Source: Absicoccus porci
GTDB taxonomy: Bacteria > Bacillota_I > Bacilli_A > Erysipelotrichales > Erysipelotrichaceae
Reading direction: 5' to 3'
Length of the DNA stretch: 64,000 nucleotides
NCBI RefSeq assembly: GCF_003725415.1
Contig: NZ_RJQC01000004.1
Coordinates: forward strand, 1 to 64,000
Below are positions 56,134 through 64,000 of this stretch, in pieces (positions within the stretch are counted from its first letter, which is position 1; each line of letters starts with the position of its first letter). The position numbers and the translations under genes are program-made. The notes below the pieces were generated by a model. The model made no database searches. It saw nothing but the letters and a program-made list of their open reading frames with translations, and was not told where the DNA came from.

Positions 56134-56550
56134 TTATGAATGCTTTTCAGGAATGATCATGACAACGGTATCGGCATATTTGACACAATAGGTCGTAACC
56201 GAACCAATGGTACTAAACCAACCATCTTTTGTTGATTTGGTCATAATGATCGCATCAAATTTTTCTTTTTTGGCATATTTTACGATTTCTTCTCCCGGAT
56301 TTCCATATGCCGTTTCATAATCCACTTTGTAGCCTAGATCCACCAGTTCATCATCAGAACTATGTTTCATGACAGACATCATATATTCTTGCGCGGATGT
56401 ATATTTGGCTTTCAACTCCATTTCACCTACGGAATCGGTGACCATAAACATGGTAATTTCCACTTCATCGGGTTTGTAGTTGTCTTTTAGCCAATCAACT
56501 GTTTGTAGACTACGCCGTGTACCATCAATAGGTAATAATACTTTTTTCAT
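56134..56550 (-). CDS. Universal stress protein family (UspA)
   Basis: A 138-aa single-domain UspA: KVLLPIDGTRRSLQTVDWL at the start, EKFDAIIMTKSTKDGWFSTIGSVTTY (nucleotide-binding G-2x-G-9x-G(S/T) region in variant form). AAGGAGA precedes the ATG. Confidence 0.88.
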   Translation of the reverse strand: MKKVLLPIDGTRRSLQTVDWLKDNYKPDEVEITMFMVTDSVGEMELKAKYTSAQEYMMSVMKHSSDDELVDLGYKVDYETAYGNPGEEIVKYAKKEKFDAIIMTKSTKDGWFSTIGSVTTYCVKYADTVVMIIPEKHS

Positions 56551-56637
56551 ACCGTAAGTCTCCTTTTCATATTTTTATTATACGCTTTCGCCCAAAAAAC
56601 ATAAAGCTACAATCATATATAATAATTTCAATATTTA

Positions 56638-57180
56638 TTAAAGGTATTTTGCCTTCAACGATTCTAACATTTGTAGATAGTTATCAACAGGTTCTTTTTC
56701 TTCTTTGACCTTGCATAAATGATCCACTTTTTCTTTGGATTCTTTGGGTAGATGCATCAAAGCAATCTGGTATAACACCTGATCTTCTTTTTCGGTATGT
56801 TCCTTCAACAACATCGTATATGCATCTATTTCAAAAATAGCTTGAGAAACCGCTTCTTCACTGACTTGTTCTTTGCATTGTTCTAAGGCATCGGCCAAAC
56901 GAGAAATATGATCTCTTCCTTCTTGATGTTCTGGTAACATGACCCCTTGAATGATATCCATCGTCATCCATACTTGATCCATCAATTCGGGAAATAAAAT
57001 ATCTTCTTCTTTCATATGATGGTGTTTATCGCCATAGTTACGGGCAAAATCCACCGTTGTCTCAAAATCTTCGATAGGTACATCTTTACCTTCTTTTAGT
57101 TGTTTGGCCATGGCCCGCATGACTTCCAACATGTCTCGTATTTGTATATGTTCATTCATCATTAAATCAATCGCGTACAT
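56638..57180 (-). CDS. Hemerythrin-like (HHE) di-iron protein
   Basis: A 180-aa four-helix protein. Metal ligands: H in MMNEHIQIRD, GDKHHHMKEEDILFPE, PEHQEGRDH and LLKEHTEKEDQVLY. Likely binds oxygen, NO or iron as part of stress protection, consistent with the nearby ferritin and glutaredoxin. ATG 57180 after TTGGAGG. Confidence 0.88.
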   Translation of the reverse strand: MYAIDLMMNEHIQIRDMLEVMRAMAKQLKEGKDVPIEDFETTVDFARNYGDKHHHMKEEDILFPELMDQVWMTMDIIQGVMLPEHQEGRDHISRLADALEQCKEQVSEEAVSQAIFEIDAYTMLLKEHTEKEDQVLYQIALMHLPKESKEKVDHLCKVKEEKEPVDNYLQMLESLKAKYL

Positions 57181-57220
57181 TGTTTTGTCCTCCAATGGTT
57201 GTATCCTATCATGGCCATAA

Positions 57221-57251
57221 AAAAATAAGCGTTGGAAAACCAACACTTATT
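57221..57251 (-). terminator. Terminator of malQ (second copy)
   Basis: A 12-base stem with one mismatch (57224-57235 with 57240-57251), AAAA loop, T-run on the minus strand. Overlaps the malQ stop. Confidence 0.8.
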
Positions 57252-58731
57252 GTAATCGTCCATAGGTTTCAGTTAAATCGCGAATACTATAGGCCAATTC
57301 ATCCGATAAGAAATGGGGAACCAAACGCCATTGCCAATTGCCTTGCGATGTACCTGGGGTATTGATTCGCGCTTCTTTACCTTTGACCAAGTAATCCGAT
57401 AAAGATACGATCGTCAAATTTGCCACAGAACGATAGGCTTCACGAATGAAATCCCAGACAAATTGACCTGGATTGTTTGGATCGGTATGAATGTATTTCG
57501 ACGCAAAGATACGATCTCCTTCATTCAAGGTTTCAAACCATTCCAATGTCGTTGGATTATCATGCGTACCCGTATACACCACGCTATTTCGCTTATGATT
57601 ATGGGTTAGATAATAGCTATCATGACTCCATCCGGTAAACGCAAATTGAAGTACGTTCATACCAGGAAAACCAGTATCCTTCAATAATTTTTCTTTTTCT
57701 GGAGTATTGGTGCCTAAGTCTTCCGCAATGATTTCAATATCGGGACAAACTTGTTTCAAGACGTTAAAGAAATCCAAGCCGGGTCCTTTTTTGGCAATGC
57801 CATTTTCTGCTGTTTCTTCCTCATACGGAATGGCACAATATTCACTAAAGCCATGAAAATGATCGATACGCACTACATCAAACCATTTTTGTGCATGTTG
57901 CATTCGTTTCATCCACCAATCGTATTTGGTCTTTTTTAAAGCGGTCCAATCATAGACCGGATTGCCCCATCGTTGTCCCGTTGGACTAAAGGCATCCGGC
58001 AGGGTTCCAGCTACATATTTTGGTAAATAATCTTCATCCATCCAGAAGATTTCCGGATGAGCCCATACATCGCTAGAATCCATGGCACAATAGAAAGGAA
58101 TATCCCCAATGATTTGAATCTCTTGCGAATGGGCATAGGTCAATAATTTTTGCCATTGTTTCGCAAATTCATATTGTTGGAAATAATAAAAATGCATCAA
58201 CTTCTTATTTTCCGTTTCGATTTGTTTCAAATAACTTGGTTTTCGCATTCGTGCTTCCAATGGCCAATCATTCCAGCTTTTTCCTTCTTGTTGCTGTTTG
58301 ATGACCATATATAAGGCATAATCTTTCAGCCAATAGGAGGCATCTTTTAAGAATTTCTCATAGGCATCATCGGGTTGAAACCGAACGAAAGCTTGTTTCA
58401 ATAAGTCTTGGCGATAATTATACAAAGCGCCATAATTGATGTGTTCTACATCATGTCCAAAATCATAGCTGTTGCATTCTTGTTCGGTTAATAAGCCATC
58501 TTGGATCAAGTCTTCTAAAGAGATGAAATAGGGATTGCCCGCAAAGGCGGAAACGGGTTGATAAGGTGAATCTCCAAAGCCGGTAGAATGGATAGGTAAG
58601 ATCTGCCAATATGTCTGGCCCGCCTTTTTTAAAAAGTCGATAAATTCATAGGCTTCTTTGGAGAAGCAACCAATGCCATAGCGCGATGACAAAGAAAAAA
58701 TAGGATATAAAATTCCTGCACTTCGTTTCAT
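57247..58731 (-). CDS. malQ: 4-alpha-glucanotransferase, second copy
   Basis: A 494-aa GH77 enzyme with GILYPIFSLSSRYGIGC, GDIPFYCAMDSSDVWAH, FDVVRIDHFHGF (catalytic Asp), IAEDLGTNTPE (catalytic Glu) and YTGTHDNPTT. It shares the MKRSAGIL start with the copy at 6596-8116 but is clearly a diverged paralogue outside the mal operon. GAGGA is six bases before ATG 58731; the long upstream frame overlaps the divergent GTPase gene and is rejected. Confidence 0.94.
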   Translation of the reverse strand: MKRSAGILYPIFSLSSRYGIGCFSKEAYEFIDFLKKAGQTYWQILPIHSTGFGDSPYQPVSAFAGNPYFISLEDLIQDGLLTEQECNSYDFGHDVEHINYGALYNYRQDLLKQAFVRFQPDDAYEKFLKDASYWLKDYALYMVIKQQQEGKSWNDWPLEARMRKPSYLKQIETENKKLMHFYYFQQYEFAKQWQKLLTYAHSQEIQIIGDIPFYCAMDSSDVWAHPEIFWMDEDYLPKYVAGTLPDAFSPTGQRWGNPVYDWTALKKTKYDWWMKRMQHAQKWFDVVRIDHFHGFSEYCAIPYEEETAENGIAKKGPGLDFFNVLKQVCPDIEIIAEDLGTNTPEKEKLLKDTGFPGMNVLQFAFTGWSHDSYYLTHNHKRNSVVYTGTHDNPTTLEWFETLNEGDRIFASKYIHTDPNNPGQFVWDFIREAYRSVANLTIVSLSDYLVKGKEARINTPGTSQGNWQWRLVPHFLSDELAYSIRDLTETYGRLQ

Positions 58732-58776
58732 GATCATTCCTCTTTTACTTTCGTGTTCTATTTTATCACAAAAGTG

Positions 58777-58791
58777 TGATAGTCTTGTGGT
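58777..58791 (+). promoter_or_regulatory. Extended -10 promoter for a leaderless GTPase-NYN mRNA
   Basis: TG-A-TAGTCT (58777-58785), TGTGGT, ATG at 58792. No Shine-Dalgarno, 60 bases from the divergent malQ start. Confidence 0.5.
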
Positions 58792-61263
58792 ATGGATAAG
58801 AAAAAAGTAACCGTAGGTATCTTGGCCCATGTCGATGCTGGAAAGACCACTTTGATTGAATCGATGTTGTATCAAAGTCATCAAATCCGCACATTGGGTC
58901 GTGTCGATCACCAAGATGCCTTTTTAGATTTTGATCATCAAGAACGTCAACGCGGCATTACGATTTTTTCCAAAGAAGCCCATTTGGAATGGAAAGATAC
59001 CGATATCTATGTTATCGATACACCGGGTCATATTGATTTTTCTGCGGAAATGGAACGAAGTCTTCAAGTCTTGGATCTTGCGATTCTATTGATCAATGGT
59101 CAAGATGGGGTCCAAAGCCACACCAAGACCATTTGGAAATGTTTGGAACATTATCATATTCCAACCCTGGTATTTATGAATAAGATGGATATCAGTTATC
59201 ACTCCAAAGAAGAATTACTAAAAGATCTGCCAAGTACTTGTATTGATTTTACGGAAGATTATTTAGAAAAAGTCGCTTTATGTAATGAAGATTGTTTAAA
59301 TGCCTATATCGAAACCCAGAACATTCCAACTTCTCTTCTTCAACAAGCCATCTATCGACGGGAGTGTTTCCCTTGTTTCTTTGGATCGGCCTTAAAACAA
59401 GAAGGTATCCAGCCACTAATGGATGCGATCGTGCAATATAGTTTAGATAAAGATTATCCATCTGACTTTGGAGCTTTGGTCTATAAAATATCAACGAATG
59501 AAAAAGGCCAACGACTCACCCATGTCAAGATCACAGGGGGCACATGCAAAGTCAAACAAAAAATCAATGAGGAAGAAAAGATTGATCAAATTCGTATATA
59601 CAATGGCCAAGGGTATGAATCGGTACAAGAAGTATCAGCAGGAACTATTTGTGTGTTTACGGGCTTATCCCAGTTTGAAGTCGGACAAGGAATAGGAAAT
59701 CAAGCCGATAGTATCGTTCCCACTTTAGAAGCGTATATGAATTATGAATTAGTTTTACCCAGCGGGGTGGATCCATTATCGTTAAAAGATGTTTGTGAAC
59801 AATTATCCGAAGAAGATTCCCAACTTCATATGGTCTATGATGAAAAGCTCAAAAAGATCACTTTGCGTTTGATGGGACCGATTCAAATGGAAGTTCTTTC
59901 CAACCGCATCTATGAAAAGACCCACATTCAAGTTGGTTTTTCCAATGGGGATGTCCTATTCAAAGAAACCATTCAGGAATCGGTCATTGGCAAAGGTCAT
60001 TTTGAACCGTTACGCCATTATGCCGAAGTCCATTTACGATTAGAACCTCTTCCAAGAAATAGTGGCATGATCTATGAAAGTGAAGTATCTACCAATGAAT
60101 TACCACAAAATTGGCAACATCTGATCCTTACGCATTTAGAAGAAAGAGAACATCGTGGCGTTTTAACTGGAAGTCCCATTACGGATATGAAGATCACTTT
60201 AATTGCAGGTAAAGGTAGCATCAAACATACGATGGGTGGTGACTTTCGCCAAGCGACCTATCGTGCCATTCGTCAAGGTCTGATGCAAGCAACCAATCTT
60301 TTATTGGAGCCTTATTATAATTTTACGATCCATGTGCCACAAAGCAGTTTGTCGCGTGTTTTATACGATTTGGAACAACGCCATGCCAAAGTGGAAGTAC
60401 AAGAAGATACGATCACGGGAAAAGGTCCAGTTCGAACGTTATCCAATTACCAAAATGAATTAACAGCTTTATCCAAAGGATTGGGAACCTTTGTTTGTCA
60501 GCCGGCTGGCTATGATATTTGTGAAGATGCCGAAACAATCATTGCCCAAAAAGCCTATGATCCAGAAAAAGATATGCGCAATCCAACGGGTTCGGTATTT
60601 TGTACCCATGGAGCTGGATTCTATGTGCCTTGGAATGAAGTGGATGCGTATATGCACATCCAACCGAAAAATGAAAATAGCCAATCCTATCGCAGCGTCA
60701 AATATACCATTTCGGATGAAGAAGCCAAACGCGTGTTTGCGATGACCAATGGCCAAAACAAGAATAAGGATAAGCACAAAGTAAAGCCCAAGAAAAAGAA
60801 AATCGATCTCGAAAAAGTGGAAACCAAACCACTTGTCCAAAAGCCGGAATGTTTGGTGGTCGATGGCTACAACCAGATCTTTGGTTGGCAAAGTCTCAAA
60901 GGGATTCCGTTTGATTCGGCTAGAGATGAACTCATTGATCGATTAAGCAATTATCAAGGCTATCGCAATTGTTACTTGATCATTGTTTTTGATGCGTATC
61001 GTGTCAAAGACAGTACGCATCGTTCATATAAAAAGGGTGATTTGGAAGTCATCTTTACGAAATACGATGAAACAGCGGATAGCTATATTGAAAAACATGT
61101 ATCGGAATGGAAAAAGAAATATCGTCTAATCGTGGCTTCGAGTGATGGATTGATCCAAAACACGATTCTGGCCCATGGTTGTCAAAGAATGTCAGCTAGA
61201 GAATTAGAAAAACGAGCGTTATCCACCAATGCGGACGCATTTAAAACTTTCCATACACTTTGA
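58792..61263 (+). CDS. TetM-like translational GTPase fused to a Rae1/YacP-like NYN nuclease
   Basis: An 823-aa protein. GTPase: G1 HVDAGKTT (13-20), G2 RGITI (54-58), G3 DTPGH (76-80), G4 NKMD (130-133), then domains II-V of the EF-G/TetM type to about residue 655. The decoding-site loop of domain IV reads GKGSIKHTMGGDF, unlike the YYSPVST-like loop of true TetM, so tetracycline protection is doubtful. A lysine-rich linker (~660-683) leads to a NYN/YacP domain (684-823): VVDGYNQIFGW (D691), IVFDAY (D734), FTKYDETADSYIE (D763), ASSDG (D785), MSARELE. B. subtilis Rae1 (YacP) has the same blocks and cuts mRNA in the ribosomal A site. I infer a ribosome-directed mRNA-cleaving or rescue factor. 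The 3' end overlaps the convergent lipoprotein gene by 82 bases. Confidence 0.9.
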   Translation: MDKKKVTVGILAHVDAGKTTLIESMLYQSHQIRTLGRVDHQDAFLDFDHQERQRGITIFSKEAHLEWKDTDIYVIDTPGHIDFSAEMERSLQVLDLAILLINGQDGVQSHTKTIWKCLEHYHIPTLVFMNKMDISYHSKEELLKDLPSTCIDFTEDYLEKVALCNEDCLNAYIETQNIPTSLLQQAIYRRECFPCFFGSALKQEGIQPLMDAIVQYSLDKDYPSDFGALVYKISTNEKGQRLTHVKITGGTCKVKQKINEEEKIDQIRIYNGQGYESVQEVSAGTICVFTGLSQFEVGQGIGNQADSIVPTLEAYMNYELVLPSGVDPLSLKDVCEQLSEEDSQLHMVYDEKLKKITLRLMGPIQMEVLSNRIYEKTHIQVGFSNGDVLFKETIQESVIGKGHFEPLRHYAEVHLRLEPLPRNSGMIYESEVSTNELPQNWQHLILTHLEEREHRGVLTGSPITDMKITLIAGKGSIKHTMGGDFRQATYRAIRQGLMQATNLLLEPYYNFTIHVPQSSLSRVLYDLEQRHAKVEVQEDTITGKGPVRTLSNYQNELTALSKGLGTFVCQPAGYDICEDAETIIAQKAYDPEKDMRNPTGSVFCTHGAGFYVPWNEVDAYMHIQPKNENSQSYRSVKYTISDEEAKRVFAMTNGQNKNKDKHKVKPKKKKIDLEKVETKPLVQKPECLVVDGYNQIFGWQSLKGIPFDSARDELIDRLSNYQGYRNCYLIIVFDAYRVKDSTHRSYKKGDLEVIFTKYDETADSYIEKHVSEWKKKYRLIVASSDGLIQNTILAHGCQRMSARELEKRALSTNADAFKTFHTL

Positions 61264-61808
61264 TTTTCTGGAGGTTGGACCAACCAATCTCCTTTTTTCT
61301 TGATCAGCGTCATTGTTTCCGTTTTTGTGACTACCTTTCCCTCTTTTAGACTGGTTTGGATATCTTTCCGACATCGTTCACCAATGGAAGGAATATCACC
61401 TTGATTCATCAAATACGGAAGCACATCGATATAGAGTTGGTTTTTCAAGGTATCGACATCGGGTTTGATATAACGTACTTTGACCTTTACTTTTGCTTGG
61501 GTTTGTTTATCGTTAAGGGAAACCGATACAATGGTATGGGACTTATACATTTTTGATAAGGTATATCGCATCGTTTGGTCGATTTCATTCAAAATCAATT
61601 TTTTTGTTTTCGCATCATCAATGACTGTATCCAGTTTATCTGAAAGTGAGGTTTGTACATCCATCATCGCTACAGCTTGGATCCATTCCCCTTTTTCAAT
61701 ATGGGTCCAATAAGTATCCGCCGTTTTTTCGACTTGGTGTTTTTCCATCACGGTACAACCACTTAAACTGATGGCTATGATACAAAGCAAGAGTATGATC
61801 TTTTTCAT
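61182..61808 (-). CDS. Lipoprotein of unknown function
   Basis: A 208-aa lipoprotein with lipobox LSGC (cysteine near residue 18) after a hydrophobic core. The rest is a helical then beta-rich DUF4878/5105-like small domain that I cannot name (YTLSKMYKSHTIVSVSLN, then KTETMTLIKKKGDWLVQPPE, an NTF2-like ending). No Shine-Dalgarno; TG-A-TACAAT then six bases then ATG. The last 27 codons are antisense to the end of the GTPase-NYN gene. Confidence 0.8.
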   Translation of the reverse strand: MKKIILLLCIIAISLSGCTVMEKHQVEKTADTYWTHIEKGEWIQAVAMMDVQTSLSDKLDTVIDDAKTKKLILNEIDQTMRYTLSKMYKSHTIVSVSLNDKQTQAKVKVKVRYIKPDVDTLKNQLYIDVLPYLMNQGDIPSIGERCRKDIQTSLKEGKVVTKTETMTLIKKKGDWLVQPPENQSVWKVLNASALVDNARFSNSLADIL

Positions 61809-61823
61809 ACTTTCATTGTATCA
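61809..61823 (-). promoter_or_regulatory. Extended -10 promoter for a leaderless lipoprotein mRNA
   Basis: TG-A-TACAAT (61815-61823), GAAAGT, ATG at 61808. It starts directly after the T-run of the ferritin terminator. Confidence 0.55.
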
Positions 61824-61853
61824 AAAAAAGAGTTGTAACAAGCACAACTCTTT
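61823..61853 (-). terminator. Terminator of the ferritin gene
   Basis: AAAGAGTTGT pairs with ACAACTCTTT, seven T follow on the minus strand. Confidence 0.85.
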
Positions 61854-62364
61854 ACGCATTGGTTGTTGGTGCTACGTATGTACGAGCAGCTAACTCTTGA
61901 TCCAAAGCATACAATCCTTTTGAATCCGATCCGAATAAATGATATTTCTTCAAAATATCTTCGGCATTCTTTTCTTCTTCCAATTGTTCTTTGACAAACC
62001 AATCATAGAACTGCATCGTACGATAGTCTTTAATATCATCCGCTGCGGCATAGATCGTATTGATCAAAGAAGTTACATATTGTTCATGTTCCAATCCAAA
62101 TTTTAAAGGATCTTCAATCGATTGGTAGGTCTTATCTGGTTTTTCTACAGCGAAGAATTCTACATGTTCGCCATTATCAATCAAATACTGACGCATCATC
62201 ATCGCATGATCACGTTCTTCTTGGGCTTGGACATCGTACCAATTCGCAAAACCATCTAAGCCTTGATCATAATAATAATTTGCAAAATCTAAATACAAAT
62301 ACGCCGAATAAAATTCCTTATTCACTTGCGTATTGATTAAATCTTTTACTTTTTTATCTAACAT
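61852..62364 (-). CDS. ftnA: Ferritin
   Basis: A 170-aa non-haem ferritin. Ferroxidase-site residues lie in NKEFYSAYLYLDFANYY, QAQEERDHAMMMRQYL and VKEQLEEEKNAEDIL. Stores iron and limits Fenton chemistry. GGAGGG precedes the ATG at 62364. Downstream of glutaredoxin on the same strand. Confidence 0.94.
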   Translation of the reverse strand: MLDKKVKDLINTQVNKEFYSAYLYLDFANYYYDQGLDGFANWYDVQAQEERDHAMMMRQYLIDNGEHVEFFAVEKPDKTYQSIEDPLKFGLEHEQYVTSLINTIYAAADDIKDYRTMQFYDWFVKEQLEEEKNAEDILKKYHLFGSDSKGLYALDQELAARTYVAPTTNA

Positions 62365-62387
62365 AGAAATCCCTCCATTCACCTGTA

Positions 62388-62630
62388 TTATAGTACTTTT
62401 TGGTGGCTTTTCAACCACGCAACGATATCATCACTTTCATACATAGGCACACCATCGATAAACAAACAAGGTACCTGTTCCTTACCGCCTACATGAATCA
62501 ATGTTTGGCGATCCTCTTCTTCTTTGTGGATGTCATGAAAGACAATGTCCGTACGTCCTTCGGCTTGGATTTCACGCATCACTTTTTGACAATAGGGACA
62601 GGTTTCAAACATATAAAGATCTAACTGCAT
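62388..62630 (-). CDS. Glutaredoxin-like protein
   Basis: An 80-aa thioredoxin-fold protein with active site CPYC (residues 11-14), cis-Pro loop QVPCLFIDGVPMYESDDIVAWL. Dithiol redox partner. AAGGAGGA precedes the ATG. Probably co-transcribed with ferritin as a redox/iron unit. Confidence 0.92.
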   Translation of the reverse strand: MQLDLYMFETCPYCQKVMREIQAEGRTDIVFHDIHKEEEDRQTLIHVGGKEQVPCLFIDGVPMYESDDIVAWLKSHQKVL

Positions 62631-62706
62631 AGTTGTCCTCCTTTATCTAGATTTTATAAAAAAAATGGGTAAAATGAAAGATAGATAGAAAGAAAGGAGT
62701 CTAACT

Positions 62707-63681
62707 ATGTGTACTGTCATTACATACGCAACCAAAAACCATTATTTCGGTCGTAACTTAGATTTGGAACTCTCTTATAATGAGACCGTGACCGTCACCC
62801 CTCGTAACTATGTATTTTCGTATCGTCATGTCGATGAAAAAAAAGCCAACTTGGCTTTGATTGGTATGGCTACTGTAGTCGATCAATATCCTTTATATTA
62901 TGATGCCACCAATGAAAAAGGCTTAAGCATGGCTGGTTTAAACTTTCCTGCAAATGCCGATTATAAACCAGTGGAAACTGGTAAAGTCAACATTGCTTCT
63001 TTCGAATTGATTCCATGGCTATTGACCCAATGTGAAACGGTAGAAGATGTCAAAGCCAAAATGAAAGATGTCAATATTACCAATACGGCTTTTAGTGAAC
63101 AATTGCCACCTTCTCCATTACATTGGATGGTGTCGGATCGTAACCAAAGCATCGTTATCGAAGCCGTTGCGGACGGCATTCATATCTACGATGATCCAGT
63201 GGGTGTCATGACCAACAATCCAACCTTTGATAAACAATTATTCAATTTAAATAATTATCGTTATCTATCCAATCGCACGTTGCCCGAAACGTTTGCGCCA
63301 GGACTTCCATTGGATGAATATTCTCGTGGTATGGGAGGTATGGGCTTACCGGGTGATCTATCTAGTGCTTCCCGTTTTGTGAAAGTAGCTTGGACCAAGA
63401 TGAATTCCGTTTCTGGCGATAGTGAATCGGAAAGTATTTCACAATTCTTCCATATTTTAGGTTCTGTGGATCAACAACGAGGTTGTTGCGAAGTAGCACC
63501 CGAACAATATGAAATCACAATTTATTCGAGTTGTGTCAATGTAGATAAGGGTATTTATTATTATACGACCTATGAAAATTCCCAAATCACAGCCGTTGAT
63601 ATGCACAAAGAAAACTTAGATGGTGATACGATCATTACCTATCCATTGATCAAAGGCCAACAAATTCATTATTGTAACTGA
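62707..63681 (+). CDS. bsh: Choloylglycine (bile salt) hydrolase
   Basis: A 324-aa Ntn hydrolase. Cys2 becomes the N-terminal nucleophile after Met removal; R16 and D19 (GRNLDLE), N79 (GLNFP), N170/N171 (MTNNPTFD) and R223 (SASRF) complete the known active site. The loop around residues 205-211 reads YSRGMGG, the S-R-x form of a position linked to taurine/glycine selectivity in lactobacilli. No signal peptide, as usual. AAAGGAG precedes the ATG. Indicates a bile-exposed gut habitat. Confidence 0.95.
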   Translation: MCTVITYATKNHYFGRNLDLELSYNETVTVTPRNYVFSYRHVDEKKANLALIGMATVVDQYPLYYDATNEKGLSMAGLNFPANADYKPVETGKVNIASFELIPWLLTQCETVEDVKAKMKDVNITNTAFSEQLPPSPLHWMVSDRNQSIVIEAVADGIHIYDDPVGVMTNNPTFDKQLFNLNNYRYLSNRTLPETFAPGLPLDEYSRGMGGMGLPGDLSSASRFVKVAWTKMNSVSGDSESESISQFFHILGSVDQQRGCCEVAPEQYEITIYSSCVNVDKGIYYYTTYENSQITAVDMHKENLDGDTIITYPLIKGQQIHYCN

Positions 63682-63682
63682 T

Positions 63683-64000
63683 ATGCAGATCTTCATTTCA
63701 CCGGCCAAACAAATGAAGCCTTGTGATGATTTTGTTGCGAATAGTCAACCCTGGTTTCAACAGGAAGCAGATCAGCTCATCGAGCGTTTATCTTCATATT
63801 CGATTGATGCGCTCAAAAAGCTCTATGCCTGTTCCGATGCCATCAGTCAAAAAGCCTATGACATGATTCATTCGTATGCGCAAGCACCTGTATATCCAGC
63901 CTTATTTTATTTTAGTGGCATTCAATATACCTATATGGCCCCCGATGTCTTTACCAATCAAGAAATGGAATATATACGTACACATCTACGCATTGGTTCT
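63683..64000 (+). CDS. yaaA: YaaA-like (UPF0246) peroxide-stress protein, truncated by the window end
   Basis: The first 106 codons of a frame that stays open to the window end: MQIFISPAKQMKPCDDF, later LFYFSGIQYTYMAPDVFT. The N-terminus ISPAK and the GIQY segment match the YaaA family, which limits free iron and DNA damage under peroxide. It begins one base after the bsh stop with no ribosome site of its own, so translation is probably coupled. Confidence 0.88.
   Translation, partial: MQIFISPAKQMKPCDDFVANSQPWFQQEADQLIERLSSYSIDALKKLYACSDAISQKAYDMIHSYAQAPVYPALFYFSGIQYTYMAPDVFTNQEMEYIRTHLRIGS

Noticed and set aside
58792-61263. Tetracycline resistance gene
   Set aside because: GTPase and EF-G domains fit, but the domain IV loop is unlike TetM/TetO and the protein has an extra nuclease domain; resistance should not be claimed from this.

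Overview
The window looks like chromosome of a low-GC, fermentative, gut-adapted Firmicute, most likely from the Erysipelotrichia. This is inferred from gene content, not from any database match: many PTS systems, Gram-positive style regulators, L-lactate dehydrogenase, a malic enzyme/fumarase pair, a bile salt hydrolase, short intergenic spaces, AGGAGG-type ribosome binding sites and clean stem-plus-T-tract terminators. I saw no rRNA, tRNA, CRISPR array or prophage.

Layout. 0.15-1.7 kb: a hypothetical gene and a secreted or membrane-anchored EEP-family phosphatase/nuclease. 2-12.3 kb: an alpha-glucan island, with glycogen phosphorylase, a divergent LacI regulator, and a malE-malF-malG-malR-malQ-malK operon. 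LacI/cre-type operators lie in front of glgP and malE. 12.4-18.6 kb: a tightly packed minus-strand operon of aminotransferase, PTS EIIA, alpha/beta hydrolase, GNAT, DUF1848, a cytoplasmic BMP-like binding protein and a metallophosphoesterase. 18.6-21.1 kb: an ArsR/SdpI pair and glycerol kinase. 21.2-23.0 kb: an IS605-type element (tnpA/tnpB). 23-31.6 kb: a lipase-like hydrolase, a mannose-family PTS operon ending in DUF956, two secondary transporters, an RmlD-like SDR, a LOG-family gene and a NUDIX gene. 31.6-39.3 kb: a glucitol-family PTS regulon (SorC regulator, GutM, EIIA, SAF-domain dehydrogenase) with two tandem EIIC-EIIB cassettes. 39.4-43.8 kb: MetY with a LysR regulator, an SGNH hydrolase, DegV and a SHOCT protein. 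43.8-45.7 kb: an ISL3-family element with an 8-bp target duplication. 45.7-54.1 kb: EpsC, malic enzyme, fumarase, MATE, HAD, acylphosphatase, LDH, cupin, NDK and PlsY. 54.1-64 kb: a GIY-YIG gene broken by one in-frame TGA, a YhhN-type membrane protein, a WYL regulator, UspA, hemerythrin, a second malQ, a TetM-like GTPase fused to a Rae1/YacP-like NYN nuclease, a lipoprotein, ferritin, glutaredoxin, bile salt hydrolase and the start of yaaA.

How it works together. Glucans imported by MalEFG with the MsmX-type ATPase are processed by MalQ and GlgP; mannose- and glucitol-type PTSs feed glycolysis; LDH, malic enzyme and fumarase dispose of reductant. Matches to the cre consensus in front of malE, glgP, both glucitol EIICB cassettes and sorC suggest common catabolite control.

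The strongest unexpected signals are: (1) the GTPase-NYN fusion, which joins a ribosome-protection-type factor to a ribosome-dependent endonuclease fold; (2) a recurrent layout, extended -10 TGN-TANNNT then exactly six bases then ATG with no Shine-Dalgarno, in front of eight genes, pointing to leaderless mRNAs; (3) the GIY-YIG gene whose only defect is UGA at the expected Trp codon; (4) near-identical EIIB copies beside clearly diverged EIIC copies, with paired SorC-like operators at constant spacing in front of all three glucitol transcription units; (5) an ISL3 insertion that splits a bidirectional terminator.
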